Below are positions 32,199 to 40,936 of a DNA stretch of 64,000 bases, one piece after another. Position numbers and translations under genes: made by a program. Numbering within the stretch: position 1 is the stretch's first letter; every line of letters starts with the position of its first letter. The DNA is from Anaspis maculata. Lineage: Eukaryota > Arthropoda > Insecta > Coleoptera > Scraptiidae. The stretch covers positions 7,258,753-7,322,752 of the forward strand of contig OX421965.1 of NCBI GenBank assembly GCA_949128115.1, read 5' to 3'. The notes beneath the pieces were generated by a model. The model saw only the letters and a program-made list of their open reading frames with translations, was not told the DNA's origin and did no database searches.

Positions 32199-35174
32199 CT
32201 ACATCCAGGCACACCAAGCCTGCAGGCTCATTGTTTCCTCGTCTGAGAGGTACTCGCTCAAGGTGTAGTATGCTTTGCTAAGCAGAAAGCTTTTGAGCCT
32301 TTTTGAGAGAACTCTGAGAGGCAACTCCCTGAAGGCCACCGGAAGCCTATTGTATGTTTTTATTAATTGGAATCGAACGTTCTTTTGTATATATACATAG
32401 TTGCACCTCTCACCAAGAAGATCCTTCCTGTTGCGAGTGTCATGTGTGTGGCCTCTCGTATGGGCATCATTGAAAAGATCTTTGTTCTTTAATACAAAAA
32501 CGACTGCCTCGTATATATAAAGACATGTCAGAGTAAGCACTTTACAATCAATAAAATGTTGTCTACAACTTTCAAAATTTCTCAAATTCAAAATCCTTCT
32601 CAGACATTTTTTCTGCAGTATAAAAGCTCTGCTGGAGTCGGATGAGCCCATCCAAAAAATTATTCCATACCTCAGTGTCGATTCTACGTATGTATGATAT
32701 GTTGTAAATGCGGTTTCTTTATTTACTAAAGTGGTAAGAAGGCTCAAAGCGTAGCAGTACCTGTTGAGTTTTTTCATTAAGAAATCTACATGTGCGTGCC
32801 AGTCTAATCTGTGGTCTATTTTGAGTCCCAAAAAATTCAGGTTGCCAATCGATTCAAATTCTACATTGTTAAGTTTGAGGGACAGTGGATTATTCTTCTT
32901 TTTATAACCAAATCGTACAACCTGTGTTTTGTCAATATTCAATCTCAGACCATTATCCGAAAAGTACCTTTCAAGAACCATCATACTCCGATATATTTTG
33001 TTCTCAAGATCTTCGTCATTTTCTCCCGTCACAACCAAGGAAGTGTCGTCGGCATATTGTATAACCTCATGATTTATTGCATTAGGGAGATCATTTGAGT
33101 AAATGAGGTACAACAGGGGTCCCAAGATAGAACCCTGCGGCACCCCCCTGTCCACCAAAAAAACCTCAGAATTGATTGTTCTTCCATTTTTATTTTTTTC
33201 AGACACAAACTGCGTACGACCCACCAAGTATGACGACATCAATTGTAAAGCTACTCCCCTCACACCATAGCACTCCAACTTTCTCAACAGCAACCCGTGA
33301 TTGACGGAGTCAAATGCTTTTGAAAGATCAACACAAAGAACCGATGTTTGCTTTCCGTCATTTAAGGAATCTAGCACTCCGCAAAGTGCAGTATACATTG
33401 CTCTGATTGTAGAGCGTCCCCTTCGAAAGCCATTGTGTGACTCACTCAATACCAAATACCGCTCAAAAAAGGATATAAGCCTATCGTATATTACTCTTTC
33501 AAAGATTTTACTTATAACGTTCAAGACTGAAATGGGACGATAATTCGCAATCTGTTCCCTATCACCCTTTTTAAACACAGCCTTTATCTTAGCCACCTTC
33601 AAGGCATTCGGAAAAACTCCACATTCCATACATCCATTTATCAGGAAAGAAAGAGGTACTGCTATAGACCCACCAATATGTTTCAGAAGTTTAGTAGGAA
33701 TCCCATCCGGGCCTACTGCATTAGTGTTTTTCAGTGATTTGATAAATGAATGTACTTCCTGAGGATCAGTTGGCTTCAGAAACAAAGTTGAATAATTCTT
33801 TACTATATGTTGAGGATTAAAAACAGGGTGTGAAGTATAACCTCCAACCGTATTCGCGAAAAAATCACCCACCCCGTCCAAAACGTCCTTCTCGCCTTCG
33901 GAAGAGGAATTATTGTAAATGGATTGTGAGAGATTATCCAGTATACCGGTTCTCGATGCGGTATTTCCATTACCCGTGTGTTGTTTGATAATGTTCCAAG
34001 TGGCTTTTACTTTGTTGGAAGAGTTTTGAACGTAAGTCATGCTAGAGAACCTCTTCGCGACTCTAATCTCCTTTCTGAGAGAGTCACAGAACTCTCTATA
34101 TCTTTCCTTAGTTACGTAGCCATTTTGTACGTCTCGGAACATTTCACGTTTCATTTTGCTCTTTTTCCTTACCTCAGGAGTCACCCATGTCTTAATTTTT
34201 TCAGTCATTTTAATTTTTCTACATTTGAAGATGTCATTAATTGGTTCACTTAGAGTTTTGATAAACATATCATAAGCCGCATCAACATCCGAAAGATGAT
34301 AGATGAAGTCCCAGTCGATAGATGCAACTCTCTCAGCGCATTCGTTTAGTCTGGAATCAGAATAAATTTTTTTATATTGCACGCAATTCATAAAGGTTTC
34401 GATAGATTTGGACACTCTGAGATACTGACAATGATGGTCAGATAGAGCACTATTTATCACTTCCGCGTTATCGCACTCAAAATTAACAAATATATTGTCA
34501 ATGAGAGAGGAGGTTCTTTTTGTTACTCGGGTTGGTATGAATACTGTCTGAGAAAAATTATAGCTATTTATAAGATCTAACATGTCCTTACTCTGCCTGT
34601 CATTCCTTAGAAGACACACATTGAAGTCCCCGCACATGACAACTTTATATTTCTTGTATGTTTTACTGCAATAGGAAAATATATTGTCCAGTGACTCTAA
34701 AAAAACAGCAAAGGATCCCATTGGAGGTCGATACACACATACCACGATTAGCTGCATTTTTTTACTTACGACACACGAACATTCACAGTGACCCTCATGG
34801 CTCACCCCCTTCACATGTTCGAGCTCCACAAAGTCAAAGTTTAGGGAATCTACAACATAAATACAACTCCCACCGTGAGCGGACACCTCCCGTGCAAACA
34901 TTGATTTAAGTTGATAGCCTTCAATTATCGGAGATATATCTTCATTCGTCCAGTGTTCTGTGAAGCATAAGACCTCTGGTTTTTGCTTTAGTGTTTCTAA
35001 AAATATATGTGTTTCAAGAGTTTTACTTCTCAACGATTGTATGTTTTGATGCAACAAGTAGAGGTCCCTGCCACCGTTCACTCCAGGGTTTTCGTCATCG
35101 GCGGGTTCCTTTGGGAATGCCAGATTACTTTTGTGAATTTCCTGTTTCAAACACCGCTCCACCCCGGGCTTCAC
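32199..35174 (-). CDS. Non-LTR retrotransposon ORF2: endonuclease plus reverse transcriptase, uninterrupted
   Basis: This protein nicks target DNA and copies the element RNA into the site. N-terminal endonuclease/exonuclease/phosphatase domain (about residues 35-265): LLHQNIQSL, the catalytic Glu in FTEHW, VYRPP, CGDFNV and SDHH. Central reverse transcriptase (about 480-760): GPDGIPTKLL, KKGDREQIANYRPIS, NGFRRGRST, catalytic Asp in VDLSKAFDSV, RGVPQGSILGPLL and YADDTSLVV. A typical C-terminal tail follows. All expected catalytic residues are visible and no stop interrupts 991 codons, so this copy may be recent. The first listed codon is GTG, not ATG; the frame runs upstream into the ORF1 overlap (35125-35174), so ORF2 may rely on reinitiation or frameshifting. 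No RNase H domain is apparent. Confidence 0.93.
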   Translation of the reverse strand: MKPGVERCLKQEIHKSNLAFPKEPADDENPGVNGGRDLYLLHQNIQSLRSKTLETHIFLETLKQKPEVLCFTEHWTNEDISPIIEGYQLKSMFAREVSAHGGSCIYVVDSLNFDFVELEHVKGVSHEGHCECSCVVSKKMQLIVVCVYRPPMGSFAVFLESLDNIFSYCSKTYKKYKVVMCGDFNVCLLRNDRQSKDMLDLINSYNFSQTVFIPTRVTKRTSSLIDNIFVNFECDNAEVINSALSDHHCQYLRVSKSIETFMNCVQYKKIYSDSRLNECAERVASIDWDFIYHLSDVDAAYDMFIKTLSEPINDIFKCRKIKMTEKIKTWVTPEVRKKSKMKREMFRDVQNGYVTKERYREFCDSLRKEIRVAKRFSSMTYVQNSSNKVKATWNIIKQHTGNGNTASRTGILDNLSQSIYNNSSSEGEKDVLDGVGDFFANTVGGYTSHPVFNPQHIVKNYSTLFLKPTDPQEVHSFIKSLKNTNAVGPDGIPTKLLKHIGGSIAVPLSFLINGCMECGVFPNALKVAKIKAVFKKGDREQIANYRPISVLNVISKIFERVIYDRLISFFERYLVLSESHNGFRRGRSTIRAMYTALCGVLDSLNDGKQTSVLCVDLSKAFDSVNHGLLLRKLECYGVRGVALQLMSSYLVGRTQFVSEKNKNGRTINSEVFLVDRGVPQGSILGPLLYLIYSNDLPNAINHEVIQYADDTSLVVTGENDEDLENKIYRSMMVLERYFSDNGLRLNIDKTQVVRFGYKKKNNPLSLKLNNVEFESIGNLNFLGLKIDHRLDWHAHVDFLMKKLNRYCYALSLLTTLVNKETAFTTYHTYVESTLRYGIIFWMGSSDSSRAFILQKKCLRRILNLRNFESCRQHFIDCKVLTLTCLYIYEAVVFVLKNKDLFNDAHTRGHTHDTRNRKDLLGERCNYVYIQKNVRFQLIKTYNRLPVAFRELPLRVLSKRLKSFLLSKAYYTLSEYLSDEETMSLQAWCAWM

Positions 35175-35517
35175 GTCTTCGAAAAAACGTGAACCGACGT
35201 ACGTGCACGCCGCTTGGCCAACATTCTGGGTTGTATAGTTGTTCCGCTATGCGGAAATCCGCCCCAATTTTGAAGGACGAATTTCTAGCCGGATCGTCAA
35301 CAAGCTGCTCCACGAATATTTCTTCTTGGGGATATCTCAGCTTGAGCCACCGCTCAACAGCATTTTTATTCGTTCCAGGTGCGACGCGGCTCAGGTGCAC
35401 CCAGACACGCCTTGCCGCCGCCGCAAAACCCACCTCCGGCTGGGTCTCGGGAAGGCCAGTGCCGACGACGACAGGGTTTCGAGTCCGGTTGTTAACCTTT
35501 TGCTTTTCTTGGGAATA
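35125..35517 (-). CDS. Non-LTR retrotransposon ORF1, C-terminal fragment
   Basis: The frame opens after a stop at about 35518-35520 and ends at 35125, overlapping ORF2 by about 50 bp in another frame. It contains TRNPVVVGTG, RRVWVHLSRVAPGT, NSSFKIGADF and NPECWPSGVHVRRF, the C-terminal nucleic-acid-binding region seen in ORF1 proteins of many insect non-LTR elements. The N-terminal half of ORF1 is missing, in line with 5' truncation during insertion. No ATG is seen at the start, so this fragment is probably not translated alone. Confidence 0.75.
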   Translation of the reverse strand, partial: YSQEKQKVNNRTRNPVVVGTGLPETQPEVGFAAAARRVWVHLSRVAPGTNKNAVERWLKLRYPQEEIFVEQLVDDPARNSSFKIGADFRIAEQLYNPECWPSGVHVRRFTFFRRREARGGAVFETGNSQK

Positions 35518-35551
35518 TTAGCTATAGAATATATTCTTGGGAATTTGGCTA

Positions 35552-35747
35552 TAGTAGGAGAGACGCGAGCCAATATTCAATCCAGGCTGCAGGCGCAGGC
35601 GATTTGGTTTCAACAAAAATATTCTTCCATGCCGTGTTTTATTGCAGTACAACAAAACGCAGAGTCGTTTGGTATAAGTAGGTATATTTTCCGGTAGAAC
35701 TTATTCGCCTGGACTAGATCTCATTTATTTGCGCGTCTCCCCTACTA
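35552..35747. mobile_element. 196-bp MITE-like unit with TAGTAGG.GAGACGCG ends
   Basis: TAGTAGGAGAGACGCG (35552-35567) is mirrored by GCGCGTCTCCCCTACTA (35731-35747). It sits between the 5' end of the retrotransposon and the right arm of palindrome Y. It may be a separate small element or the original loop of Y. Confidence 0.6.
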
Positions 35748-36916
35748 CAAAATCAACATGCCAAAAATTTGACGACCCAGCAGAAAAAAAAAGTTTTAGG
35801 GCTCTCTTGTGCGTTTTGAAGCCATGTTTTATGGAAATTACTAAGAAAAGAGTTCAAGCTTCTCATATCTGCGAAAATTGACAGTCTTATCCAGTAGGAA
35901 CATTGAAAAAAAGGCTGTTGAAAAAGGTGTACTGAAGAGGTCACCTCTTCTTGGGAAAATGATATTGCGAAAAAATTGTCTTCATAATTAGGTTTAGGGA
36001 GTGCGATTTAGTTGGGAACGCAACAGAACATATTAATTTATCGTCTCCTTGCATAGAAGAAGAAATAAAAACAGTTTTTTTGCCCTCTGCCAAAGATTTT
36101 TTTTTCAAGTGTGAGGAATGAATCGGACACGACGACAATTGATGAAAACATTTTCAATAGACCCGTAAGCTTCACTTATGACATACATGACGTTACTCAA
36201 TGATCATCATGTGAAAGTTCTTGCATCTTGAAAATTTTGAGGGCCCCCATTGGCCTCCTAAGGGACAAAATATCGAGTGCTGCGGGTCAAATCGCTGCTT
36301 GTCTCGGTATAAAGTTTGCCCATGCAAAATCTCGTTACTGCACTCCAAAATGCGGTATGCTTTTGCGTACCGCTCCCACTAATTTAGATGATGGGATGAA
36401 ATTCTTCAATTTCTTCTCACCCTGTGATGCCATCTGCATAGATCGCCATCATGCCAACATTTCCCAAAGGTGAAGAAGGAATCTGAATAGAAATTATTCT
36501 AAAATACATTGCGGCATCAAAATTTATAAGGTTCTATCCATTATTAGTGTTGCCCTACCACACAATTTGTTCGCTCTCTACCTACTGCAAGATAGTCTTT
36601 CATGTTCTTCCTACATCACATGAATACATCCTGTGCCAATTTTTCAAAGCCTATACTGAAGAATGTACTTTTTTCTAATAATTCAGAATTCAGCATAAAT
36701 TTATCAGAATTCCATGGAGGATCTTTTTCCAATGACCTAAGAAATGACCCAGAGACCTCGTGATTTTTGTTTTTTTCATGAAAAATCGACACTATTTCAT
36801 TTAAATAGCTGCTAAAAACCGAACCGCTGAACTTATGGCTATGAATCTTGGTAGACAACCTGAAGAATGATCAAGGGTCATAATCGCGGTGTTCAATTAC
36901 TTGCAATGGCTCGATG

Positions 36917-37565
36917 CCCAATGAACATTTTTGGTTATATTAAGGTGATCGTTACATTTTCTTCACTGGTTTATGAAACTAAAGGTTATATTAGTTTGCG
37001 TTCGTTACTCCTACATAACTTTTACAAACCATCTATATATCCAAAGTGGAGAACCCTATAAAGGTTACCGTCACGTATCAGAAGTACCCGTTAGTTTTAT
37101 AGTCATGGTTATATTATTGTAATCAGCGTCTCTTACAAACCTTTCATAAAACCTCTTATATAACTCTTCACAAGTTATTTGTGATCACTATAGGTGATGA
37201 TATAAACTGCTCAACAATGAAAGTGTTACAAAGCAAAAATTCACCCAATTTTGAACCGCTGTAACTTTTGATTGGTACAAACAATTCTGATTCTGTTTCA
37301 AGTACTGAAGAGCCCAATCTTTTGTCCATCTTTCTTGTCAATATGGAATCCATAGAGCCCCTCATAAAACTTCTACAGGGTGATGAACAGAGCAGTGCAA
37401 AATTGATGAAAGTTCAACATACCCCTGTTTTCGTTGAAATTTTTTTTCGGGAGTATCAATACCAAATTTATGAAGAATGATGTGTTTTCTCGAAACGGTT
37501 TTGAATTCTCGGGATTCCAGTCGAAACAGCCAAAATGAGATTTTTTATTGTGAATACTGTACCTA
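36917..37565. other. Unannotated AT-rich stretch
   Basis: No gene or repeat recognised; words such as GGTTATATTA recur a few times. Confidence 0.4.
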
Positions 37566-38647
37566 CCGGGTGATCATTTGAAAACTATCCACCTGCAATA
37601 ACTCCCGATTCCTAGTGAATATTTTTTCGAGCAAAAACAGGTCGATTTTTATATCGAGGGGGACAACCAAAACATATATTGGCAAATTTCTATATTCACC
37701 CCCCTCGCCCCCACTTACCCCAACTTTGAAATTTCAGATGACACTACCTACATTGCGATACATCAAATTGAAGGAAATTAAATTTTCTTTCTGAAAAAAA
37801 TATTTTAAATGTTTTTAGCCCCACCCCCTTTTCCCTGAAAATTCTCTGACTGTCCCATTCTATATTCTGGACCCCTCATTTTTTTCTCAATTTAGTCGGC
37901 GTCATCCTAGATAGCATCAAAGAAGAAAATTTTTGGTGGAAAAAGTGCTACCCAAATTCCCCCCTTTGCTCTCCCCCACCTCAACTCCCAAGTTTAACAA
38001 AACACCACCTACTTTGTGATACATCAAATTGAAGGGAATTGAATTCTCTTTCCGAAAATAATTTTTCTGGAATTTTCTACCCCTCCCCCAATAAATTGGT
38101 CATTTGGAGTATTCTAGGGGGGAAATGAGGGGCTTTAAAAATTGTGAAAAAATTTTTTTCAGGAAGAGAATTCAATTTCCTTCAATTTGATGTATTACAA
38201 AGTGGGTATTGACATTTTAAATTTTTAAGGTCAGGTGGGGGGAGCGAAGGGGTGAATTTGGGTGGCACTTTTTTTTATAGAAAATTTTCTTTTTTGGTGC
38301 TGTGCAGGATGACGTTGACTGTATTGAAGGAAAATGGAGGTCAAGAATATCAACTTGGACACTCAGAGAATTTTAGGGAGAACGGGGGGTGGGGTTGAAA
38401 AATTCCAAAAAATTTTTTTTTTCAAAAGAATTTAATTCTCTTTAATTTGATGTATCGCAAGGTAGGTGGTGTCATTTGAAATTTCAAAGTTGGGGTGAGT
38501 GGGGGCGAGGGGGCTCAAGATATAAATTCTCCAAAGTATGTTTTAGATGTCCCCCTCGATATTAAAATCGACCTGTTTTTGCTGAAAGACATTTGCACTA
38601 GGAATCGGAAAATATTGCAGGTGGATAATTTTCAAATGATCACCCGG
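37566..38647. mobile_element. C/G-run fold-back family, copy 1 (complete palindrome)
   Basis: Ends are CCGGGTGATCATTTGAAAA and its mirror, each next to TA. Arms of ~530 bp contain AACAGGTCGATTTT, ATCGAGGGGGACA, CCCCCTCGCCCCCAC, AAATTTCA.ATGACA, GCGATACATCAAATT and ACCCCCTT/CCCC-rich runs, mirrored around about 38100. The strands are skewed so that C-runs fill the left arm and G-runs the right. No coding capacity. Confidence 0.88.
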
Positions 38648-39029
38648 TATATTATTCCTATAGTAACGCAAAAACATCAGAACTTTTCATATCAAGATGA
38701 CGCCACTTGGTAGGCTTGTCCACTGAACAATTCTGAGCAATTTGACTTGCAACACGTTCCTATTGTCTAGTGTAGGGGTGAAGAAAAGCCCAATTGGCAG
38801 CGTGATATTTGGTACTACTCCTAAATAAAATGTAGGAAGGCGTTTATTTATTTTGAATAAAAAGTATACAATAAAATCGGGTTTTTAGCATTGAAAAAAG
38901 GTTAATTTTTACTACGTAGTCAACATGAGACTACGTCATCAGAATTGGATTAACCACATTTCCGCAATTTTGGAATTTTTTGCCTTTACTTCAAATTTCA
39001 AAACATAGGCATGTTTGGCATCATTTCTT
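38648..39029. other. Unannotated stretch
   Basis: No gene or repeat recognised. Confidence 0.4.
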
Positions 39030-39502
39030 GAAATGTTGGTCCCCTAAATGGGATTCTGTCAACAAGATCTGTCTATCTCTTTCCGAAAAAATATTTATAG
39101 AATTTTTGACCCCCCCCCCCCTTCTTCCTGAAATTCTGTTTAAATTGTCCAATTTGATATTCTTCTCAAAAAAATTGTTTTCGGAACAATTTGATGTATC
39201 ACAAAGTAGGCTGTGTTCCGTTAAATTTTGAAGCTGAGGTGGGGGATAGCAAAAGGGTCAATGTGGGTAGCACTTTTTCCACCGAAAATTCTTTTCTTCG
39301 ATGTTTTCTATGATGACGCTGACTGAATTGAAAACAGTTGAGAGGTCCAGAATTGAGAATAAGACAGTCGGAGAATTTTTAGGGCGAAGGAAGGTGGGGT
39401 TAAAATTTTTGTGAATATTTTTTTCAAAAAGAAAATTTAATTCTCTTCAATTTGATGTACCGCAAGGTAGGTGATGTCATTTGAAATTTCAAAGTTGAGG
39501 TG
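39030..39502. mobile_element. C/G-run fold-back family, copy 3 (partial)
   Basis: Matches the 37566-38647 family (CTTTCCGAAAA, GACCCCCCCCCCC, TTTGATGTATCACAAAGTAGG, CACCGAAAATTCTTTTCTTCGATG in parts, CAATTTGATGTACCGCAAGG). It breaks off at 39502, exactly where the large inverted duplication starts. Confidence 0.7.
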
Positions 39503-40049
39503 AAGAATGATCTTCTTGGTCAGTCGAAAAAAATATTGAAAGTCCTAAAAAATCCTCTGTCCGCTTCATTGGTTCTTGGCGGCAAAAAGGTTCAAATGAC
39601 ATTATTTTGGAAACTATTTATTAAAATACGAGTTGGAGTTTGAGGACAGCTGAAAATTGCTAAAACTGGTCTTCTTTGTCAGTTGAACAACATACCAGAA
39701 GTCCTCAAAAATTCTAGGTCCGTTTCATTGTTTTTTGGCGAAAAAAAGGTATAAGTGACATTGTTTTGGAAATTATTATTTATTGAAATAGGCGTTGAAG
39801 TTCCAATATATCTGAAAATTGCTGGAACTGGTTTCCTCGATCATGTGAGCAACATACTGATTGTCCGCTTCATCGTCTTTTGGCGGAAAAAAGGTATAAG
39901 ATCATTTCTTGAAACTATTGATCAAAATATGTGTTGAAGCTGCAGTACAGTTGAAAATTGCTGAAAATGGTCAACTCGGACAAGTACAGTCAACTAACAA
40001 AGAAGACCATTTTTAGCAATTTTCAGCTGTACTGAAACTTTAACCCGTA

Positions 40050-40211
40050 TAGACAATACAAATAGAAAAGACACATGTCGTCACGGATTTTTACGGTTGC
40101 GTAGGAACCAGGTGAGTCCATCATTCAAAAAAAGGTTGGCTGATTTTTGATGCCCCAATATCCGTGACGACGGTGGTGATAACATATGGTCTTCTCTATT
40201 TGTATTGTCTA
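40050..40211. mobile_element. 162-bp MITE with TAGACAATACAAATAGA ends, TA-flanked (left arm)
   Basis: TAGACAATACAAATAGA on the left is mirrored by TCTATTTGTATTGTCTA on the right; inside are paired CGTCACGG/CCGTGACG words. TA lies on both sides, and copy A at about 21547 has the uninterrupted AAATACGGG, so TA is the likely target duplication. Small Tc1/mariner-type MITE. Confidence 0.8.
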
Positions 40212-40466
40212 TACCTACTTATTTGAAAAAAAAACAGTTTACAATATAATGTCACTTATACATTTTGCCGCCAAAAAACATGAAGCGGGCATAGGATTTC
40301 TCAGGACTTTTAGTATGTTATTCAACTACTATTGTAGACAAAAAAAGCTGAACGACAGATGAATGACTTTTCTAATTTTTGACCTGTGAATCAGCTTTAC
40401 TGTAATCAAGAATATGCCACCCATAACCAATAATGCTTTGTCATTTTCTTTGTCAAACGGGATAGA

Positions 40467-40700
40467 ATGTCCAATGAATCTGTTAGGGTGCAAATTATTC
40501 CTCTTGTGGAGAGTGGTATCGCGTGGAAGACGGTAGCAGACCTTCTCAGTAACAGGAAAGGGACGGTTTATAACGTTATGTGCAGGTGGCGGAAAAATTC
40601 AACGCTGACACGGCAACCAGGTTCTGGCAGACGCAAAGCTATACTACCGAAGCCGAAGATCAAGCATTGATACAAATGGTCTATGTCCAGATCACGGTAT
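40467..40700 (+). pseudogene. Tc1-like transposase, N-terminal helix-turn-helix remnant
   Basis: The 67-codon frame 40467-40670 starts MSNESVRVQI and contains VESGIAWKTVADLLSNRKGT, VYNVMCRWR and TRQPGSGRRK. This is the paired-like helix-turn-helix DNA-binding region of Tc1-family transposases, which binds the element's own ends. The continuation (TTEAEDQALI) lies in the next frame, so a frameshift breaks it, and the DDE catalytic domain is missing. The element could move only with a transposase supplied elsewhere. An identical copy lies in the right arm at 49547 to 49344. Confidence 0.8.
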
Positions 40701-40936
40701 GTCCAGATGCTAGAGGACGATTCGTTCGCCAATGTTCGACATGCTGCGAGCCGCATAAATTTCCCTACAAGCAAAAGGCAACGGACCGCCATTGCCATGT
40801 AGGTACTCGTAGCATATTACATGGAATCAACCAGCACGAAGTCACCGTGTTGCGGGCTCGTGTTAATACAGTGGGTAGAAATCTCAGTGGAAATTATCCA
40901 TTTTTATATTCATCTTCTTCTACTCCTGGTTCATAG

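Larger units (their letters stand above)
31945..35551 (-). mobile_element. Non-LTR retrotransposon (CR1/jockey type), 5'-truncated, (TTA)n tail
   Basis: The minus-strand element holds a partial ORF1, an overlapping complete ORF2, ~220 bp of 3' UTR and an (ATT)n tail at 31945-31972. The tail abuts the inner end of palindrome Y. ORF1 lacks its N-terminal part, and a ~28-bp tandem duplication (TTCTTGGGAAT...GGCTATAG, about 35505-35552) lies at the 5' limit. Clade is assigned from domain order (EN-RT) and motif style only. Confidence 0.88.
30942..36916. mobile_element. Palindrome Y: fold-back with ~1.0-1.2 kb arms and a retrotransposon in the loop
   Basis: The left arm (30942-31944) and right arm (35749-36916) are inverted copies. 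Matching blocks include CATCGAGCCATTGCAAGTAA, GGGTCATAATC, TTCAGGTTGTCTACCAA, GAGGATCTTTTTCCAATGAC, GGTCTATTGAAAA and TTGGGAACGCAACAGAACAT. The innermost matching bases are TTGATTTT/AAAATCAA, directly next to the inserted elements. Part of the arm resembles palindrome X (a shared AAGA.TTTTTTT..CA.TGTGA.GAATGA region), so X and Y may be distant relatives. Confidence 0.85.

Noticed and set aside
40580..40936. 118-codon frame as a separate gene (also mirrored at 49434-49078)
   Set aside because: It is the shifted continuation of the deleted Tc1-like transposase region plus non-coding element sequence; identical in both arms only because the arms are duplicates.
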